The notes: generated by a model not told the origin, from the sequence alone. A stretch of 64,000 nucleotides of DNA from Verrucomicrobiaceae bacterium UBA1938 (GCA_002336895.1 DDFC01000036.1:1-64000), one strand, 5' to 3'. Numbered from the stretch's first letter, positions 34,700-43,915 are shown. Numbers and translations: made by a program.

Positions 34700-36541
34700 T
34701 TACGCTTTGAAGGCGCGAATCCCAGTCACCTTGGCTTTGCGATTCACGTGGTGGCTGTCGGTCGGCAGTTCCACCTCGTCTCCCACCGCCTTGCCGATCA
34801 GGGCTTTTGCGGATTCTGACAAATAGCTGATGATGTTCTTCTCCAGGTCGCCGTCCCAAGCGCCCAGGATGGTGAAGGTTTCCTTCTCGCCGGAGGGCAC
34901 ATCTTCCAGATCCACGACGGTGCCGATGCCCACCTTGTCCGTGGATACGTTGGCAAAGTCCGTGCCGCGTGCGTGACGCAGTTCGCGCTCCAGCTTGGCC
35001 TGCATGCGCAGCAGTACAGACTGCTGGTCGCGCGCCGCCTTGTAGCCGCCGTTTTCGCGCAGGTCGCCCTCGTCGCGGGCGATCTGGATCTCGCGCTTGT
35101 TCTCGGGGATCTTGACGTTGACGAGGTCTTCCAGCTCCAGCTTCTTCTTCTCCAGGCTCTCCCAGGAGGCGATCAGCGCATCGTTCTTCACGGCGGCGGT
35201 GTTGTCGTCCATCATCTGCTCCATTTCGGGGCGTGCTTTGATGATGCGTGCCATCAGGGAGCGGCGGGTCAGCTCGTCAAAGAGGGAGCCGTTGATCAGG
35301 CGCTTGGCCAGCAGGCGCACGTCTTCATCGTCAGCGTCCGCCACCAGTTCTCCCAGAAGAGTCTTGTCATCGGAGAGCAGGTCCTGCAGACGGCCGGTGC
35401 GTTTGGGTCCGCCTTCCATGTGGTCGCTCTCGATCACGCCGAGGATGGCGTGGCCCAGGTCGATGTCGAAAACGGACTCCGCCAGGCCTTTGCGCTCACG
35501 TGCCATCCAGATGAGGAGGTCGGAGGAGAGCATGCGGTTGCGCAGGGATTTCTTCAGGGCCTCGGCCAGCACATCGCGCTCGTCATTGGCATCCAGCACC
35601 ACGGCGATCTCCGCCACGGCACGGCCACCGGTCTTGGTCAGGTGGTGCAGGATCTCAGGCACCCAGCCGCGGTTTGGGAAGGCCTCAGGGAATGCCCGGT
35701 AGATGCGGCCCAGGGCGCTAGAGGCCAGGCTCTTGATGGATTCCGCCAGCACTTCCTTTGTCTCGCAGATCAGGTCGGAGATCTTCATGGAGCCCATCGG
35801 CGCCGTGGTGCCCAGGGTGTCGATCAGCTCATCGCGCGCCAGCAGCAGCTGCAGACACTCCTTGAGGTTCAGCTTCACGCTCTTGCGTGCCGAGTCGGAG
35901 ATGTCCTGGAAGACGGCCACCAGCTCAGTCTTCGCATCAGTAAAGAGGTCCAGGTCCTTCTGGATGCTTGCCAGGGTGGCCAGCTTGCTCTTGAGGTCGC
36001 GTGCGGCCAGGAAGGACTTCACCATCTGAGTGCCGGCGTTTTCAGCCTGGTCACGCAGCACCAGCTTTTCGGTGCGCTTGGCTGGCACCACCACGTGGCG
36101 GTGCGTCTTCAGCGCGCGCTTGGCGCCTTCCCACCACTTCTTGTAGTCAGCGTCGGGGATGATGCGGCCCTTGAGCAGCTTTTCCAGATCATCGAGATGC
36201 AGGGTGTTGCCGCTGCTCTTCAGCGCCAGCTCCACCAGTGCGGGGGCGTTGTCTGCGGCCATCTGCTTCAGGGAGTCCAGATCTGCCAGACGGCGGGACA
36301 GCAGGTGGTCCGGTGGCAGGATCTCCAGGGAGCTGATGGCAAAGGCCAGCTTCAGCGGATGGCCGGGCTTGCCTTCAAAGTCGATCAGCAGGCGGTCGCC
36401 CAGCAGGTCCCATTCAGCGATTTTGCCCACGCCCCAGCTTTTATGGACGCAAAAGGTCCCGGGTTCGAGTTTCGAAAGTTTTTCGCCGTCGGCGGCAGAA
36501 AGCTTGCCTGCAGCCACAATGTTTTGCACCTCTGGATTCAT
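34700..36541 (-). CDS. greA: GreA-type transcription elongation factor with long N-terminal extension
   Basis: A 613-residue protein. The last 160 residues are a GreA: the coiled coil KREIQIARDEGDLRENGGYKAARDQQS has the acidic tip Asp and Glu (GDLREN) that stimulates RNA cleavage by polymerase, and the C-terminal FKBP-like part includes VGIGTVVDLEDV and GKAVGDEVELP. Ordinary GreA is about 158 residues. The first 450 residues are helical, with a CarD/Tudor-like start (GTFCVHKSWGVGKIAEWDLLGDRLLIDFEGKPGHPLKL). Very long GreA proteins are known from Chlamydia, so this may be a PVC-superphylum form. Its extra function is unknown. Confidence 0.9.
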   Translation of the reverse strand: MNPEVQNIVAAGKLSAADGEKLSKLEPGTFCVHKSWGVGKIAEWDLLGDRLLIDFEGKPGHPLKLAFAISSLEILPPDHLLSRRLADLDSLKQMAADNAPALVELALKSSGNTLHLDDLEKLLKGRIIPDADYKKWWEGAKRALKTHRHVVVPAKRTEKLVLRDQAENAGTQMVKSFLAARDLKSKLATLASIQKDLDLFTDAKTELVAVFQDISDSARKSVKLNLKECLQLLLARDELIDTLGTTAPMGSMKISDLICETKEVLAESIKSLASSALGRIYRAFPEAFPNRGWVPEILHHLTKTGGRAVAEIAVVLDANDERDVLAEALKKSLRNRMLSSDLLIWMARERKGLAESVFDIDLGHAILGVIESDHMEGGPKRTGRLQDLLSDDKTLLGELVADADDEDVRLLAKRLINGSLFDELTRRSLMARIIKARPEMEQMMDDNTAAVKNDALIASWESLEKKKLELEDLVNVKIPENKREIQIARDEGDLRENGGYKAARDQQSVLLRMQAKLERELRHARGTDFANVSTDKVGIGTVVDLEDVPSGEKETFTILGAWDGDLEKNIISYLSESAKALIGKAVGDEVELPTDSHHVNRKAKVTGIRAFKA

Positions 36542-36742
36542 GAGGCATCCAAAGTAAACAGACGGGGAGTGGTGGCAAAGGAAACCTGTGACGGATTCTT
36601 CTTCGGAGGAAGGTCAAAGTTAAAGGTTACAAGTTTAAAGCTGGAAACATCCTGGCGGATGGGCGCGCTCTCCCCGGCGCAGCGTCCCGATGTGGAGCCA
36701 CAACTTGTAACTTTAAACCTGAAACTTGTAACTTCCCGGCTC

Positions 36743-37987
36743 TTACCACGCGAGGCACCACAGCACCTTGAGGTAGCGGCTCTCGGGGCAGTTTGACATC
36801 ACCGGATGGTCTGCGCCTGCGCCGGTGCGGTCCAGGATCTGCAGGCGGCGCTTGTTGCGGTGCGCGGCGCGCATCACGATGTCTTCAAACTCCGCCACAT
36901 CCAGCAGGCCGGAGCACGAGCAGGTTACAAACAGGCCGCCGCGTTCCAGCAGGCCCAGCGCCACGGCGTTCATGTCGTAGTACTTGTTGCGGCCCAGCTG
37001 GCCTTCCGCCTCATCGCGGGAGAAGATGAGCTTGGGCGGGTCCAGCACCACGGCGTCCCACTGCTTGCCATTCTGCTGCATCTGGCGGCCCCAGGTGAAG
37101 GTGTCTCCGTGCACCCAGTCGATGCGCACCTGGTTCAGGTCCGCATTCTTCTTGGCCTGCGCGATGGCCTTTTCGTCAAGATCCACGCCGGTGACATCCT
37201 CGCAGCCGGCCATCCGTGCACTGAGGGCAAAGCCGCCCGTGTAGCTGCACAGGTCCAGCACACGGCGTCCGCGCGCCAGCTGGCCAAACTTCAGGCGGTT
37301 CTCCCGCTGGTCGCAGAAAAAGCCCGTCTTGTGCCCGTCTTCAAAATTCACCTGATAGCGCACGCCGTGCTCGCGCACACGCACGCTGCGCGGCATGGGA
37401 TCGTCCATCTCAGGCACGTCCGCACGGCGCATGCCCTCGATCCGGGCGATGTCCGCATCCACATCGATCACATGCTGCTTGGTGCCCAGAGCCGCATGCA
37501 GCTTGGGCAGCCAGCGGCGCAGGCGGCGCCACACGCCCAGGGAGGTGACCTCGATGGAGAGCACATCCGCGTAGCGGTCCACCACGAGGCCGCTGAGGCC
37601 GTCGCCATCGGACGAGATCACGCGCCAGGCATCGGTGGTGTCCGGCAGGCGCAGCATCTTCAGGCGCAGGTCCAGCGCGGCGTCCAGGCGGGCGTCCAGC
37701 GCGTCCTCGGTCAGCACGTTTTCGCCATGCTGCAGCACGCGCAGGGGGATGTGCGCCTTGGGATTGTAAAAGCCGCTACCAAAGAGCTGCCCCTCCTTGT
37801 CATACACATGCACCAGATCTCCTGCGCCTGCGTCCGGGGAGGTGACGCGGATCATGTTGGGGTACACCGACGGGTGGAAGGAGAAGTACTTCATCTGCGC
37901 CCACGGCCGCAGCCAGTTCTCGCTCCCGGGAGGCGGGGCGGAGCTGGCGGCTGAATCACGGCGGGGATGGCGCGGGGGAGGGGGCAT
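36743..37987 (-). CDS. RlmI-like class I rRNA methyltransferase
   Basis: About 414 residues from ATG 37987; the frame runs to 38068, but that part overlaps a repeat. The N-terminus has a PUA-like domain (HPSVYPNMIRVTSPDAGAGDLVHVYDKEGQLFGSGFYNP). Then come the SAM-binding motifs VLDLCSYTGGFAL and VTGVDLDEKAI, and the catalytic region DAVVLDPPK with VTCSCSG. GFFCDQRENR is typical of RlmI and RlmK-type enzymes. It probably makes m5C in 23S rRNA. It is divergent from the AMP-ligase gene with a repeat between. Confidence 0.88.
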   Translation of the reverse strand: MPPPPRHPRRDSAASSAPPPGSENWLRPWAQMKYFSFHPSVYPNMIRVTSPDAGAGDLVHVYDKEGQLFGSGFYNPKAHIPLRVLQHGENVLTEDALDARLDAALDLRLKMLRLPDTTDAWRVISSDGDGLSGLVVDRYADVLSIEVTSLGVWRRLRRWLPKLHAALGTKQHVIDVDADIARIEGMRRADVPEMDDPMPRSVRVREHGVRYQVNFEDGHKTGFFCDQRENRLKFGQLARGRRVLDLCSYTGGFALSARMAGCEDVTGVDLDEKAIAQAKKNADLNQVRIDWVHGDTFTWGRQMQQNGKQWDAVVLDPPKLIFSRDEAEGQLGRNKYYDMNAVALGLLERGGLFVTCSCSGLLDVAEFEDIVMRAAHRNKRRLQILDRTGAGADHPVMSNCPESRYLKVLWCLAW

Positions 37988-37994
37988 GGCGGAA

Positions 37995-38125
37995 GTTGAC
38001 GGTGGTTTGCAGTGGCTGAAGGCCCGCTGCACGGGCGTTTGCCTTGGTTTGCCAGAACCTCTTTCCACAGACCGCCCCCCTCAACAACTGCAAACCATGG
38101 CCAACAATCGCAAACCACCGCAAAC
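37995..38125. repeat. MITE-like element, copy 1 (131 bp)
   Basis: Terminal inverted repeats are GTTGACGGTGGTTTGCAGTG on the left and a matching GCAAACCACCGCAAAC on the right. It lies between the divergent starts of the methyltransferase and the AMP ligase. A related 130-bp copy in the opposite orientation is at 41459-41588. Confidence 0.65.
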
Positions 38126-38204
38126 TCCCCTCCGGCCCCTTTTCCCGCTGGCATGAGCGTGCCTTCCCGCTTAGGTAGGGGGCAGTCCTAGCGCAGCACA
38201 CACC

Positions 38205-40391
38205 ATGGCCTCTGAAAAGCCCGTCACACTCAAAGACCTGACCATCCTCGGCAAAGAAAACCTGCCCTCCGGAGGCGGCTTCATGATCCTGCCCAGCCAG
38301 TTGGGTTACTTTGACCTCCTGCGCCTGGAGCTGGTGCTCGAAGGCCGCCCAGTGGTCTATGTGGTGAAAAAAGGCGCCGCCCTCCACCCGCTGCTGCGCG
38401 TGCATCTGGAGCGTGAAAACGTGCACGCCCTGGAGTTTGCCATCGGCGAGACCGGCATCCCCGCTTACCGCCAGGCGCTGGCTGATGCCGCCAAAACCGG
38501 CGCCGTCATCATCTACCTGCCCGCAGAGGCCGCCACCATCTCCGCGCCCATGACCACCGTGCCGGGCACCAAGCTGGAGTTTCTCCTCAAAGGAGAAGTC
38601 CCCGTGCTGCCGCTCTACGTGCACCGCCGCCAGGACACCGCGCTGCCCATCGAGCGCCGCTACACCGATGCAGAGGTGATCTTCAATTTCGGCAAGCTGC
38701 TCCAGGGCGCGGATGTGAATCTGGCCAGCTATCAGGAGTCTCTCCTCGTGCTCGCGGAGGAGAGCTTTGGCGAGTCTCCCACGCTGGACATGAGCCTGGG
38801 CTACGCCCTCATCCTAGGCTTCAAAAAACACGGCACGCGCAACAGCGTCGTCGATGGCAAGGACGAGAAGATCCTGCGCTTTGACAAAGTCTTCGCCACC
38901 GCGCTCGCGCTGGCTCAGGTGATCAAGCGCGAGACGCAGAAGCAGCGCGTGGGCATCATCTTGCCTCCGGGCCTCGGCGGCCTCATCTGCAACGTGGCCG
39001 TCGTCATGGCGGGCAAGATCCCGGTGAACCTCAACTTCACCGCCGGACGCGCCGCCATCGAAAGCGCCATCCGCCGTGGCGAGATCGACCGCTTCCTCAC
39101 CGCCGACATCTTTGTGCGCAAGATGCAGAGCTTCCCCTGGCCGCCCAGCAAGCAGCTCATCCTCATCGAGCGCATCCTGCCCAAGATGAAGGCCACCATC
39201 GCCAAATGGCTGGTGCTCAGCAAGGTGCTCCCCGCAGCGGTGCTCGCCGCCGTGCTGGGCATTTCCCGCAAGGGCGGGCGCAAGGAGGCGCTGCTGCTCT
39301 TTACCAGCGGCAGTTCGGGGGAACCCAAGGGCGTGGCCCTCACGCACCGGAACATCATTGCCAACGTCACCCAGTTTGGCAGCCGCCTCGGCATGCAGAC
39401 GAATGACAGCATCCTCGGCTGCCTGCCGCTCTTTCACAGCTTTGGCTGCACCGTCACGCTGTGGTTCCCCATCATCTACGGGCTGCACCTTGTCACCTAT
39501 CCTTCGCCCATGGAGGTGAAGAAGCTCGCGCAGCTCATCGAGAAGTACCGCATCACCCTCATGATCTCCACGCCTACTTTCTTGCGCAGCTACCTGCGTG
39601 GCGTGAATCGTGAATCCCTCGCCTCCATCAAGTACTGCGTCACCGGTGCGGAAAAGCTGCCCAGCACTGTGGCGGACGCCTTCGAGGCGCGCTTTGGCAA
39701 ATCTGTGCTCGAAGGCTACGGCCTTACCGAGACATCTCCCGCCTCCAACATCAACCTCCCCGACCCCACGCCGCTTGGCGACGAGGAGGCTGGCTACTCC
39801 TGGCTGCCCAGCCACCGCCAGGGCTCCGTGGGGCACGTGCTGCCCGGCATGGCCGTGCGCATCACCAATCCCGACACCCACGCCCCCATCCCGCTGCATC
39901 AGAGCGGCATGATCTGGTTCAAAGGCGCCAACGTCTTTGAAGGCTACCTCAATGATCCCAAGCGCAGCGCCGAAGTGCTGCAGGACGGCTGGTTCCGCAC
40001 GGGCGACATCGGCCGCGTGGACCTCGACGGCTTCCTCTACATCGAAGGCCGCCTCAGCCGCTTCTCCAAGATCGCCGGAGAAATGGTGCCGCATGAAACT
40101 GTGGAAGAAGCCCTGGTCAAAGCCATGGGCCTCGAAAACGAAACCGTGCGCAAGATCGCCGTCGTCGGCGTGCCGGACATCGAGAAAGGCGAGGCTCTCA
40201 TCCTCCTCACCAGCATGCCCGGCGGCCCCGAGCACCAGGAGATCCTCGACCTCCGCTACCGCCTGCTCGACAAAGGCATGCCGCCTCTGTGGATTCCCAA
40301 AAAGATGATCCGCGTCAGCGACATCCCAGTGCTGGCGTCAGGCAAGCTCGACGTGCAGAACTGCGAGAAGATCGCGAAGTCGGGGATGTGA
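38205..40391 (+). CDS. Aas-like AMP-binding ligase with degenerate acyltransferase domain
   Basis: A 728-residue protein. The first 180 residues align with PlsC-type acyltransferases, but the HxxxxD motif reads PSQLGYFD (no His) and the FPEGTRS motif reads LPAEAAT, so this part is likely inactive. The rest is an acyl-CoA/acyl-ACP synthetase-type domain: LLFTSGSSGEPKGVALTHRN (P-loop), PLFHSFGCTVTLW, GYGLTETSP, DGWFRTGDIG and a final lysine region SGKLD. It should adenylate a fatty acid, as in Aas-type phospholipid remodelling, though the acceptor is unknown. It converges on queA. Confidence 0.87.
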   Translation: MASEKPVTLKDLTILGKENLPSGGGFMILPSQLGYFDLLRLELVLEGRPVVYVVKKGAALHPLLRVHLERENVHALEFAIGETGIPAYRQALADAAKTGAVIIYLPAEAATISAPMTTVPGTKLEFLLKGEVPVLPLYVHRRQDTALPIERRYTDAEVIFNFGKLLQGADVNLASYQESLLVLAEESFGESPTLDMSLGYALILGFKKHGTRNSVVDGKDEKILRFDKVFATALALAQVIKRETQKQRVGIILPPGLGGLICNVAVVMAGKIPVNLNFTAGRAAIESAIRRGEIDRFLTADIFVRKMQSFPWPPSKQLILIERILPKMKATIAKWLVLSKVLPAAVLAAVLGISRKGGRKEALLLFTSGSSGEPKGVALTHRNIIANVTQFGSRLGMQTNDSILGCLPLFHSFGCTVTLWFPIIYGLHLVTYPSPMEVKKLAQLIEKYRITLMISTPTFLRSYLRGVNRESLASIKYCVTGAEKLPSTVADAFEARFGKSVLEGYGLTETSPASNINLPDPTPLGDEEAGYSWLPSHRQGSVGHVLPGMAVRITNPDTHAPIPLHQSGMIWFKGANVFEGYLNDPKRSAEVLQDGWFRTGDIGRVDLDGFLYIEGRLSRFSKIAGEMVPHETVEEALVKAMGLENETVRKIAVVGVPDIEKGEALILLTSMPGGPEHQEILDLRYRLLDKGMPPLWIPKKMIRVSDIPVLASGKLDVQNCEKIAKSGM

Positions 40392-40398
40392 GGGTGAA

Positions 40399-40468
40399 GT
40401 GATGCAGGCACTGCCTGCAATCGTTCGTCACTTGGACGCTCGTGCGGGCAGGAGTGCCCGCATCACTT
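40399..40468. repeat. Inverted repeat between convergent genes
   Basis: GTGATGCAGGCACTGCCTGC (40399-40418) pairs with GCGGGCAGGAGTGCCCGCATCAC (40444-40466). It lies between the ends of the AMP ligase and queA and may serve as a bidirectional terminator, but it has no T-run and also looks like a dispersed repeat. Confidence 0.55.
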
Positions 40469-40471
40469 GAC

Positions 40472-41452
40472 TCACACAATCATCATGCAGTCCCCATAGC
40501 TGAAGAAGCGGTACTTCTCCCGGATCGCCTCCGCATACGCCTCCAGAATCAGCTCCCTCCCAGCCAGCGCGCTCACCAGCATGATCAGCGTGGACTTGGG
40601 AAGGTGGAAATTGGTCAGCAGCCCGCCGGCTACACGAAACTCAAAACCCGGGTGAATGAAGATGTCCGTGCTGCCCTGCGTGGCGATGACCTTCCCATGA
40701 TCACGTGCCACCGTCTCCAGCGTGCGCAGCGCGGTGGTACCCACGGGGATGACGCGTTTCGCCTGTTGAATCGCCTGTGCTGTGGCTTCTGAAACTTCAT
40801 ACACCTCCGAGTGCATCTTGTGCTCGGCGATGTTTTCCACCTTCACCGGCTGGAAGGTGCCCACGCCCACATGCAGCGTCACAAAGGTGTGGGGCAGGGG
40901 ACTCAGCACCTCCGGCGTGAAATGCAGCCCCGCCGTCGGCGCGGCAATGGAGCCTTCGCTCCGTGCAAACACCGTCTGGTAGCGCTCGCGGTCCGCAGGT
41001 TGGTCCTCGCGCCCCATGTAGTGTGGCAGTGCCAGGTGGCCGTGCTTCGACTCATCCACCACGCGGTCAAACTCGATGATGCGGTCGCCGTTTTCCTCCG
41101 CGATCTGCAGCACCGTGCCCGTGGCCTCGCCGATGGAGAACGTGTGGCCCACGCGGAATTTCTTCCCCGGCTTGACCATGCAGCGCCAGCGCGTGGGTGT
41201 GAGCATCTGCACGCGCAGCACCTCGTAGCCTTTGTCGGTAAAGTAGCGTGCGGGCACCACGCGCGTGTCATTCAGCACCAGCAGATCTCCCGCTTCGCGC
41301 GAGATGAACTGCCCCACGTCGCGAAACATCCGGTGCTCGATGCGCCCCTCCTTCCGGTGCACCACCATCATCCGCGATGCCGAGCGCTCCGCCAGCGGCT
41401 CACTGGCGATCAGTTCAGGCGGCAGGTGGTAGTCGAAGTCGGAGGTGAGCAT
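40472..41452 (-). CDS. queA: tRNA preQ1 ribosyltransferase-isomerase QueA
   Basis: A 326-residue QueA, close to the family's usual length. It transfers and isomerises the ribosyl group of SAM onto preQ1 in tRNA to give epoxyqueuosine. Recognisable blocks are DFDYHLPPELIASEPL, GDLLVLNDTRVVPAR, SIAAPTAGLHFT, HVGVGTFQPVKVENI, HSEVYEVS, VGTTALRTLE, IFIHPGFEF and LLTNFHLPKSTLIMLVSAL. No other queuosine gene is in the window. It is divergent from the Gfo/Idh gene with a MITE-like repeat in the gap. Confidence 0.97.
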   Translation of the reverse strand: MLTSDFDYHLPPELIASEPLAERSASRMMVVHRKEGRIEHRMFRDVGQFISREAGDLLVLNDTRVVPARYFTDKGYEVLRVQMLTPTRWRCMVKPGKKFRVGHTFSIGEATGTVLQIAEENGDRIIEFDRVVDESKHGHLALPHYMGREDQPADRERYQTVFARSEGSIAAPTAGLHFTPEVLSPLPHTFVTLHVGVGTFQPVKVENIAEHKMHSEVYEVSEATAQAIQQAKRVIPVGTTALRTLETVARDHGKVIATQGSTDIFIHPGFEFRVAGGLLTNFHLPKSTLIMLVSALAGRELILEAYAEAIREKYRFFSYGDCMMIV

Positions 41453-41458
41453 GGATGG

Positions 41459-41588
41459 GTTGACGGTTGTTTACAGTGGTTGACGGTGGTTGACAGTAGT
41501 TTTTCCAAGCCGCGCACAGCAGGCCGCATCCCCAACAACTGTCAACGCTTGCGCAGCAAGCCTTCAGCCATCGTCAACCACCGTCAAC
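41459..41588. repeat. MITE-like element, copy 2 (130 bp, inverted relative to copy 1)
   Basis: The left end is GTTGACGGTTGTTTACAGTG and the right end reads CCATCGTCAACCACCGTCAAC. The reverse complement of its right end matches the left 50 bases of the copy at 37995-38125, including GGCTGAAGGC. Like copy 1 it sits in a divergent promoter gap, 7 bp from the queA start. Confidence 0.65.
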
Positions 41589-41688
41589 AGCCGCGCAGCG
41601 GCACCGCCTGTCCGATTTCCCCCAAACTTTGTCCTTCCCATCTGCCGCCGCTCCCGCCTATAAAACCGGCGTTCACACCTCAACCATC

Positions 41689-42816
41689 ATGCCTGCCAAA
41701 AAGCTCAACATCGCCGTCGTCGGCCTCGGATTCGGGGCGGAGTTCATCCCCATCTGGCAGCGCCACCCGCTGACCACCTGCTACGCCATCTGCCAGCGCG
41801 ATGAAAAGAAGCTCAACACCATCGGCGATGCCTTCGACGTGGACGTGCGCTACACGGATTTCAAGGCGATGCTCAAGGACCCGAACATCGACGCGGTGCA
41901 CATTAACTCCCCGATTCCGGATCACGGCTGGATGAGCATCGAGGCGCTCAAGGCGGGCAAGCACGTGGCCTGCACCGTGCCGATGGCCACCAGCATCGAA
42001 GACTGCAAAAAGATCTGCGATCTCGTGAAGAAGACCGGCCTCAAGTACATGATGATGGAGACCGTCGTCTATGCCCGCGAATACCTCTTCATGAAGGAGC
42101 AGCTGGACAAAGGCACGCTGGGCAAGCTGCAGTTCGTCCAGGCCTCCCACCAGCAGGACATGGACGGCTGGCCGAACTACTGGCCCGGCCTCCCGCCCAT
42201 GTGGTACGCCACTCATTGCGTCGGCCCCGTGGCAGGGCTCATCGGCCATCCTGCGGAATACGTGAGCTGCTTTGGCTCCGGCACCGTGCGCAAAGAGCTG
42301 CAGAAGCACTACGGCTCGCCCTTCGCCGTCGAGACCGCGCACATCAAGTTCAAGGGCACGGACGTGAACGCCCGCATCATTCGCAGTCTTTTTGACACCG
42401 CCCGCCAGTACCGCGAGAGCATCGACGTCTATGGCGACAAAGTCTCCATCGAGTGGCCGCTCGTCGAACACGAGCCGCTGGTGATGCACCGCGCCAAGCT
42501 GCCCGAGCACAAGATCCCCAAGCTGGTGAAAGCGCCCGACTTCGCCAAGCGCCTGCCCAAGCCGATCCAGCGCTTCACCACCAAAGGCGTGTATGATCTC
42601 GGCAAGAAGACGCACCTCAGCTTCACCCAGGGCAGCGGCCACGGCGGCAGCCATCCGCATCTGGCGCATGAATTTGCCAGCGCCCTCGCTGAAAAACGCC
42701 AGCCCTTCCCGAACGCCACCCAGTCCGCCAACTGGACCTGCGTGGGCCTCTGCGCCCACCAGTCCGCCATGTCCGGCGGCAAGATCGTGAAGCTGCCGCC
42801 CTTCACGCTGAAGTGA
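41689..42816 (+). CDS. Gfo/Idh/MocA family oxidoreductase
   Basis: A 375-residue protein from ATG 41689. The NAD(P) Rossmann start is IAVVGLGFGAEF. The segment CTVPMATSIEDCKKIC stands in the position of the usual EKPxA motif, but the Glu-Lys pair is replaced by Thr-Val, which may affect catalysis. The C-terminal sugar-binding part includes WYATHCVGPVAGLIGHP and HLAHEFASAL. The substrate is probably a sugar or inositol derivative. It is monocistronic. The second family member at 52006-53079 keeps EKPFA. Confidence 0.88.
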   Translation: MPAKKLNIAVVGLGFGAEFIPIWQRHPLTTCYAICQRDEKKLNTIGDAFDVDVRYTDFKAMLKDPNIDAVHINSPIPDHGWMSIEALKAGKHVACTVPMATSIEDCKKICDLVKKTGLKYMMMETVVYAREYLFMKEQLDKGTLGKLQFVQASHQQDMDGWPNYWPGLPPMWYATHCVGPVAGLIGHPAEYVSCFGSGTVRKELQKHYGSPFAVETAHIKFKGTDVNARIIRSLFDTARQYRESIDVYGDKVSIEWPLVEHEPLVMHRAKLPEHKIPKLVKAPDFAKRLPKPIQRFTTKGVYDLGKKTHLSFTQGSGHGGSHPHLAHEFASALAEKRQPFPNATQSANWTCVGLCAHQSAMSGGKIVKLPPFTLK

Positions 42817-43123
42817 GTGATCTCTGGCGCGCAGCTGAGCGGATCTTCTCTGCCATGCTCGCCGCTGCGGGTGCGCCTGGGCCACCCTGGCCTGGGGATG
42901 ACGGCGGCCTTTCCTGCTCGGCGTCCTGCCGGTCGAGCTCGCGCAGATAGGGCGGCAGCCTCTGCACTTCACCGCGATCAGTTCCACGAAGGTGGCTCAT
43001 GCCTGGCGTTGTTGCATGGCTTGAGCGCGAATGTCAACCTGACCGGGGTGTTTTCACACAGCCTTTCAAGCCAGCGCTCCCAAAAACGCCAGTGGCGGGA
43101 GGCGGTGGTTTTCAAAAACCTGG
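42817..43123. other. Intergenic region between convergent genes
   Basis: No gene is supported. A CTCATGCCTGGCGTTGTT sequence near 42998 resembles the CTGGCRT motif that recurs at 49579-51346. Otherwise nothing stands out. Confidence 0.4.
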
Positions 43124-43915
43124 CTAGTAGTTGAACAGCACCACGGGCAGGCTGTGGCCCACCTTTTCGCCCTGTCTGGCGCGCAGCAGCTGCTCCAGCT
43201 CACGGGCCCATTCCTTGGTGGCAAAGTGGGCCTGGCCGTTGCGGAAGAAGTCCTGGATGGAGATGAGCACCACCACCTGGGCGTACTCCTTGTCGGCAAA
43301 CTCAAACACCGGCTGGCGGCTGCGGGGCTCCACCACACGGCCCTCGATGGCGGTGTAGCCACGGGTGTTTCTCAGGGACACCTCGCCGCCAAAGTTGAGC
43401 GTGAAGAAATCCACCGCCTGCCGGGTGATCAGACCCGTGTAGGTGTTCGGCCCCCACTCCAGCAGGGACAGCTCCAGCGTCAGCGCATCCGGGGCAGGGG
43501 AGTCCACCACGGTATAGCGCGGGTCCTTGGACTTGCGGAAGGCATCTTCAAACTGGTCGTGCATGTACTTCGCCAGGGCGGGCAGGTGGCGTGTGCGCCA
43601 GCCGGCATCGTGCTCCACGGCGGCCACCAGTGTCTTGTCCGGCCGCACGTTTTCATACACTACGGGGGCGACGTAGATCTTGCGGCATTTGTCGGCGGCG
43701 GCCTGCTGCTGCTTGTTGGTCGTCCACCAGTTGCCCAGGAAAGGCGAGCGCTTGTCCTCCTTCAGCTCCTTGGCATGCGTCAGAAAGCCCGAGGGCTTCA
43801 CCTCCACGGCGGCCACCACGCTCTTGGCGGTGCGGCACGAGCACAGGCACAGCGCCAGACAGCCCAGCAGAGGCACCAGCCAGTGGGGAAGAGGAGAGCC
43901 AGGGGGAAAGCTCAT
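43124..43915 (-). CDS. DUF3313-like lipoprotein
   Basis: A 263-residue protein from ATG 43915 (GGGAGG precedes it closely). The signal peptide ends in a Cys-rich lipobox region (LALCLCSC). GFLTHAKELKED and RKIYVAPVVYENVRPD match the layout of DUF3313 lipoproteins (SGFLxDYSxL, then a YVxPV strand). Further strands include YTVVDSPAPDALTLELSLLEW and QPVFEFADKEYAQVVVL. The family is outer-membrane-associated with no known activity. A stand-alone gene. Confidence 0.75.
   Translation of the reverse strand: MSFPPGSPLPHWLVPLLGCLALCLCSCRTAKSVVAAVEVKPSGFLTHAKELKEDKRSPFLGNWWTTNKQQQAAADKCRKIYVAPVVYENVRPDKTLVAAVEHDAGWRTRHLPALAKYMHDQFEDAFRKSKDPRYTVVDSPAPDALTLELSLLEWGPNTYTGLITRQAVDFFTLNFGGEVSLRNTRGYTAIEGRVVEPRSRQPVFEFADKEYAQVVVLISIQDFFRNGQAHFATKEWARELEQLLRARQGEKVGHSLPVVLFNY

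Noticed and set aside
36455..36480. GGTTCGAGT sequence resembling a tRNA T-arm
   Set aside because: It is coding sequence of the greA-like gene and no cloverleaf can be built around it.
34973..36796. 607-residue open frame on the plus strand
   Set aside because: Antisense shadow of the extended GreA gene, with no recognisable domain.
38814..40235. 473-residue open frame on the minus strand
   Set aside because: Antisense shadow of the AMP-ligase gene; the plus-strand product has a full set of adenylation motifs.
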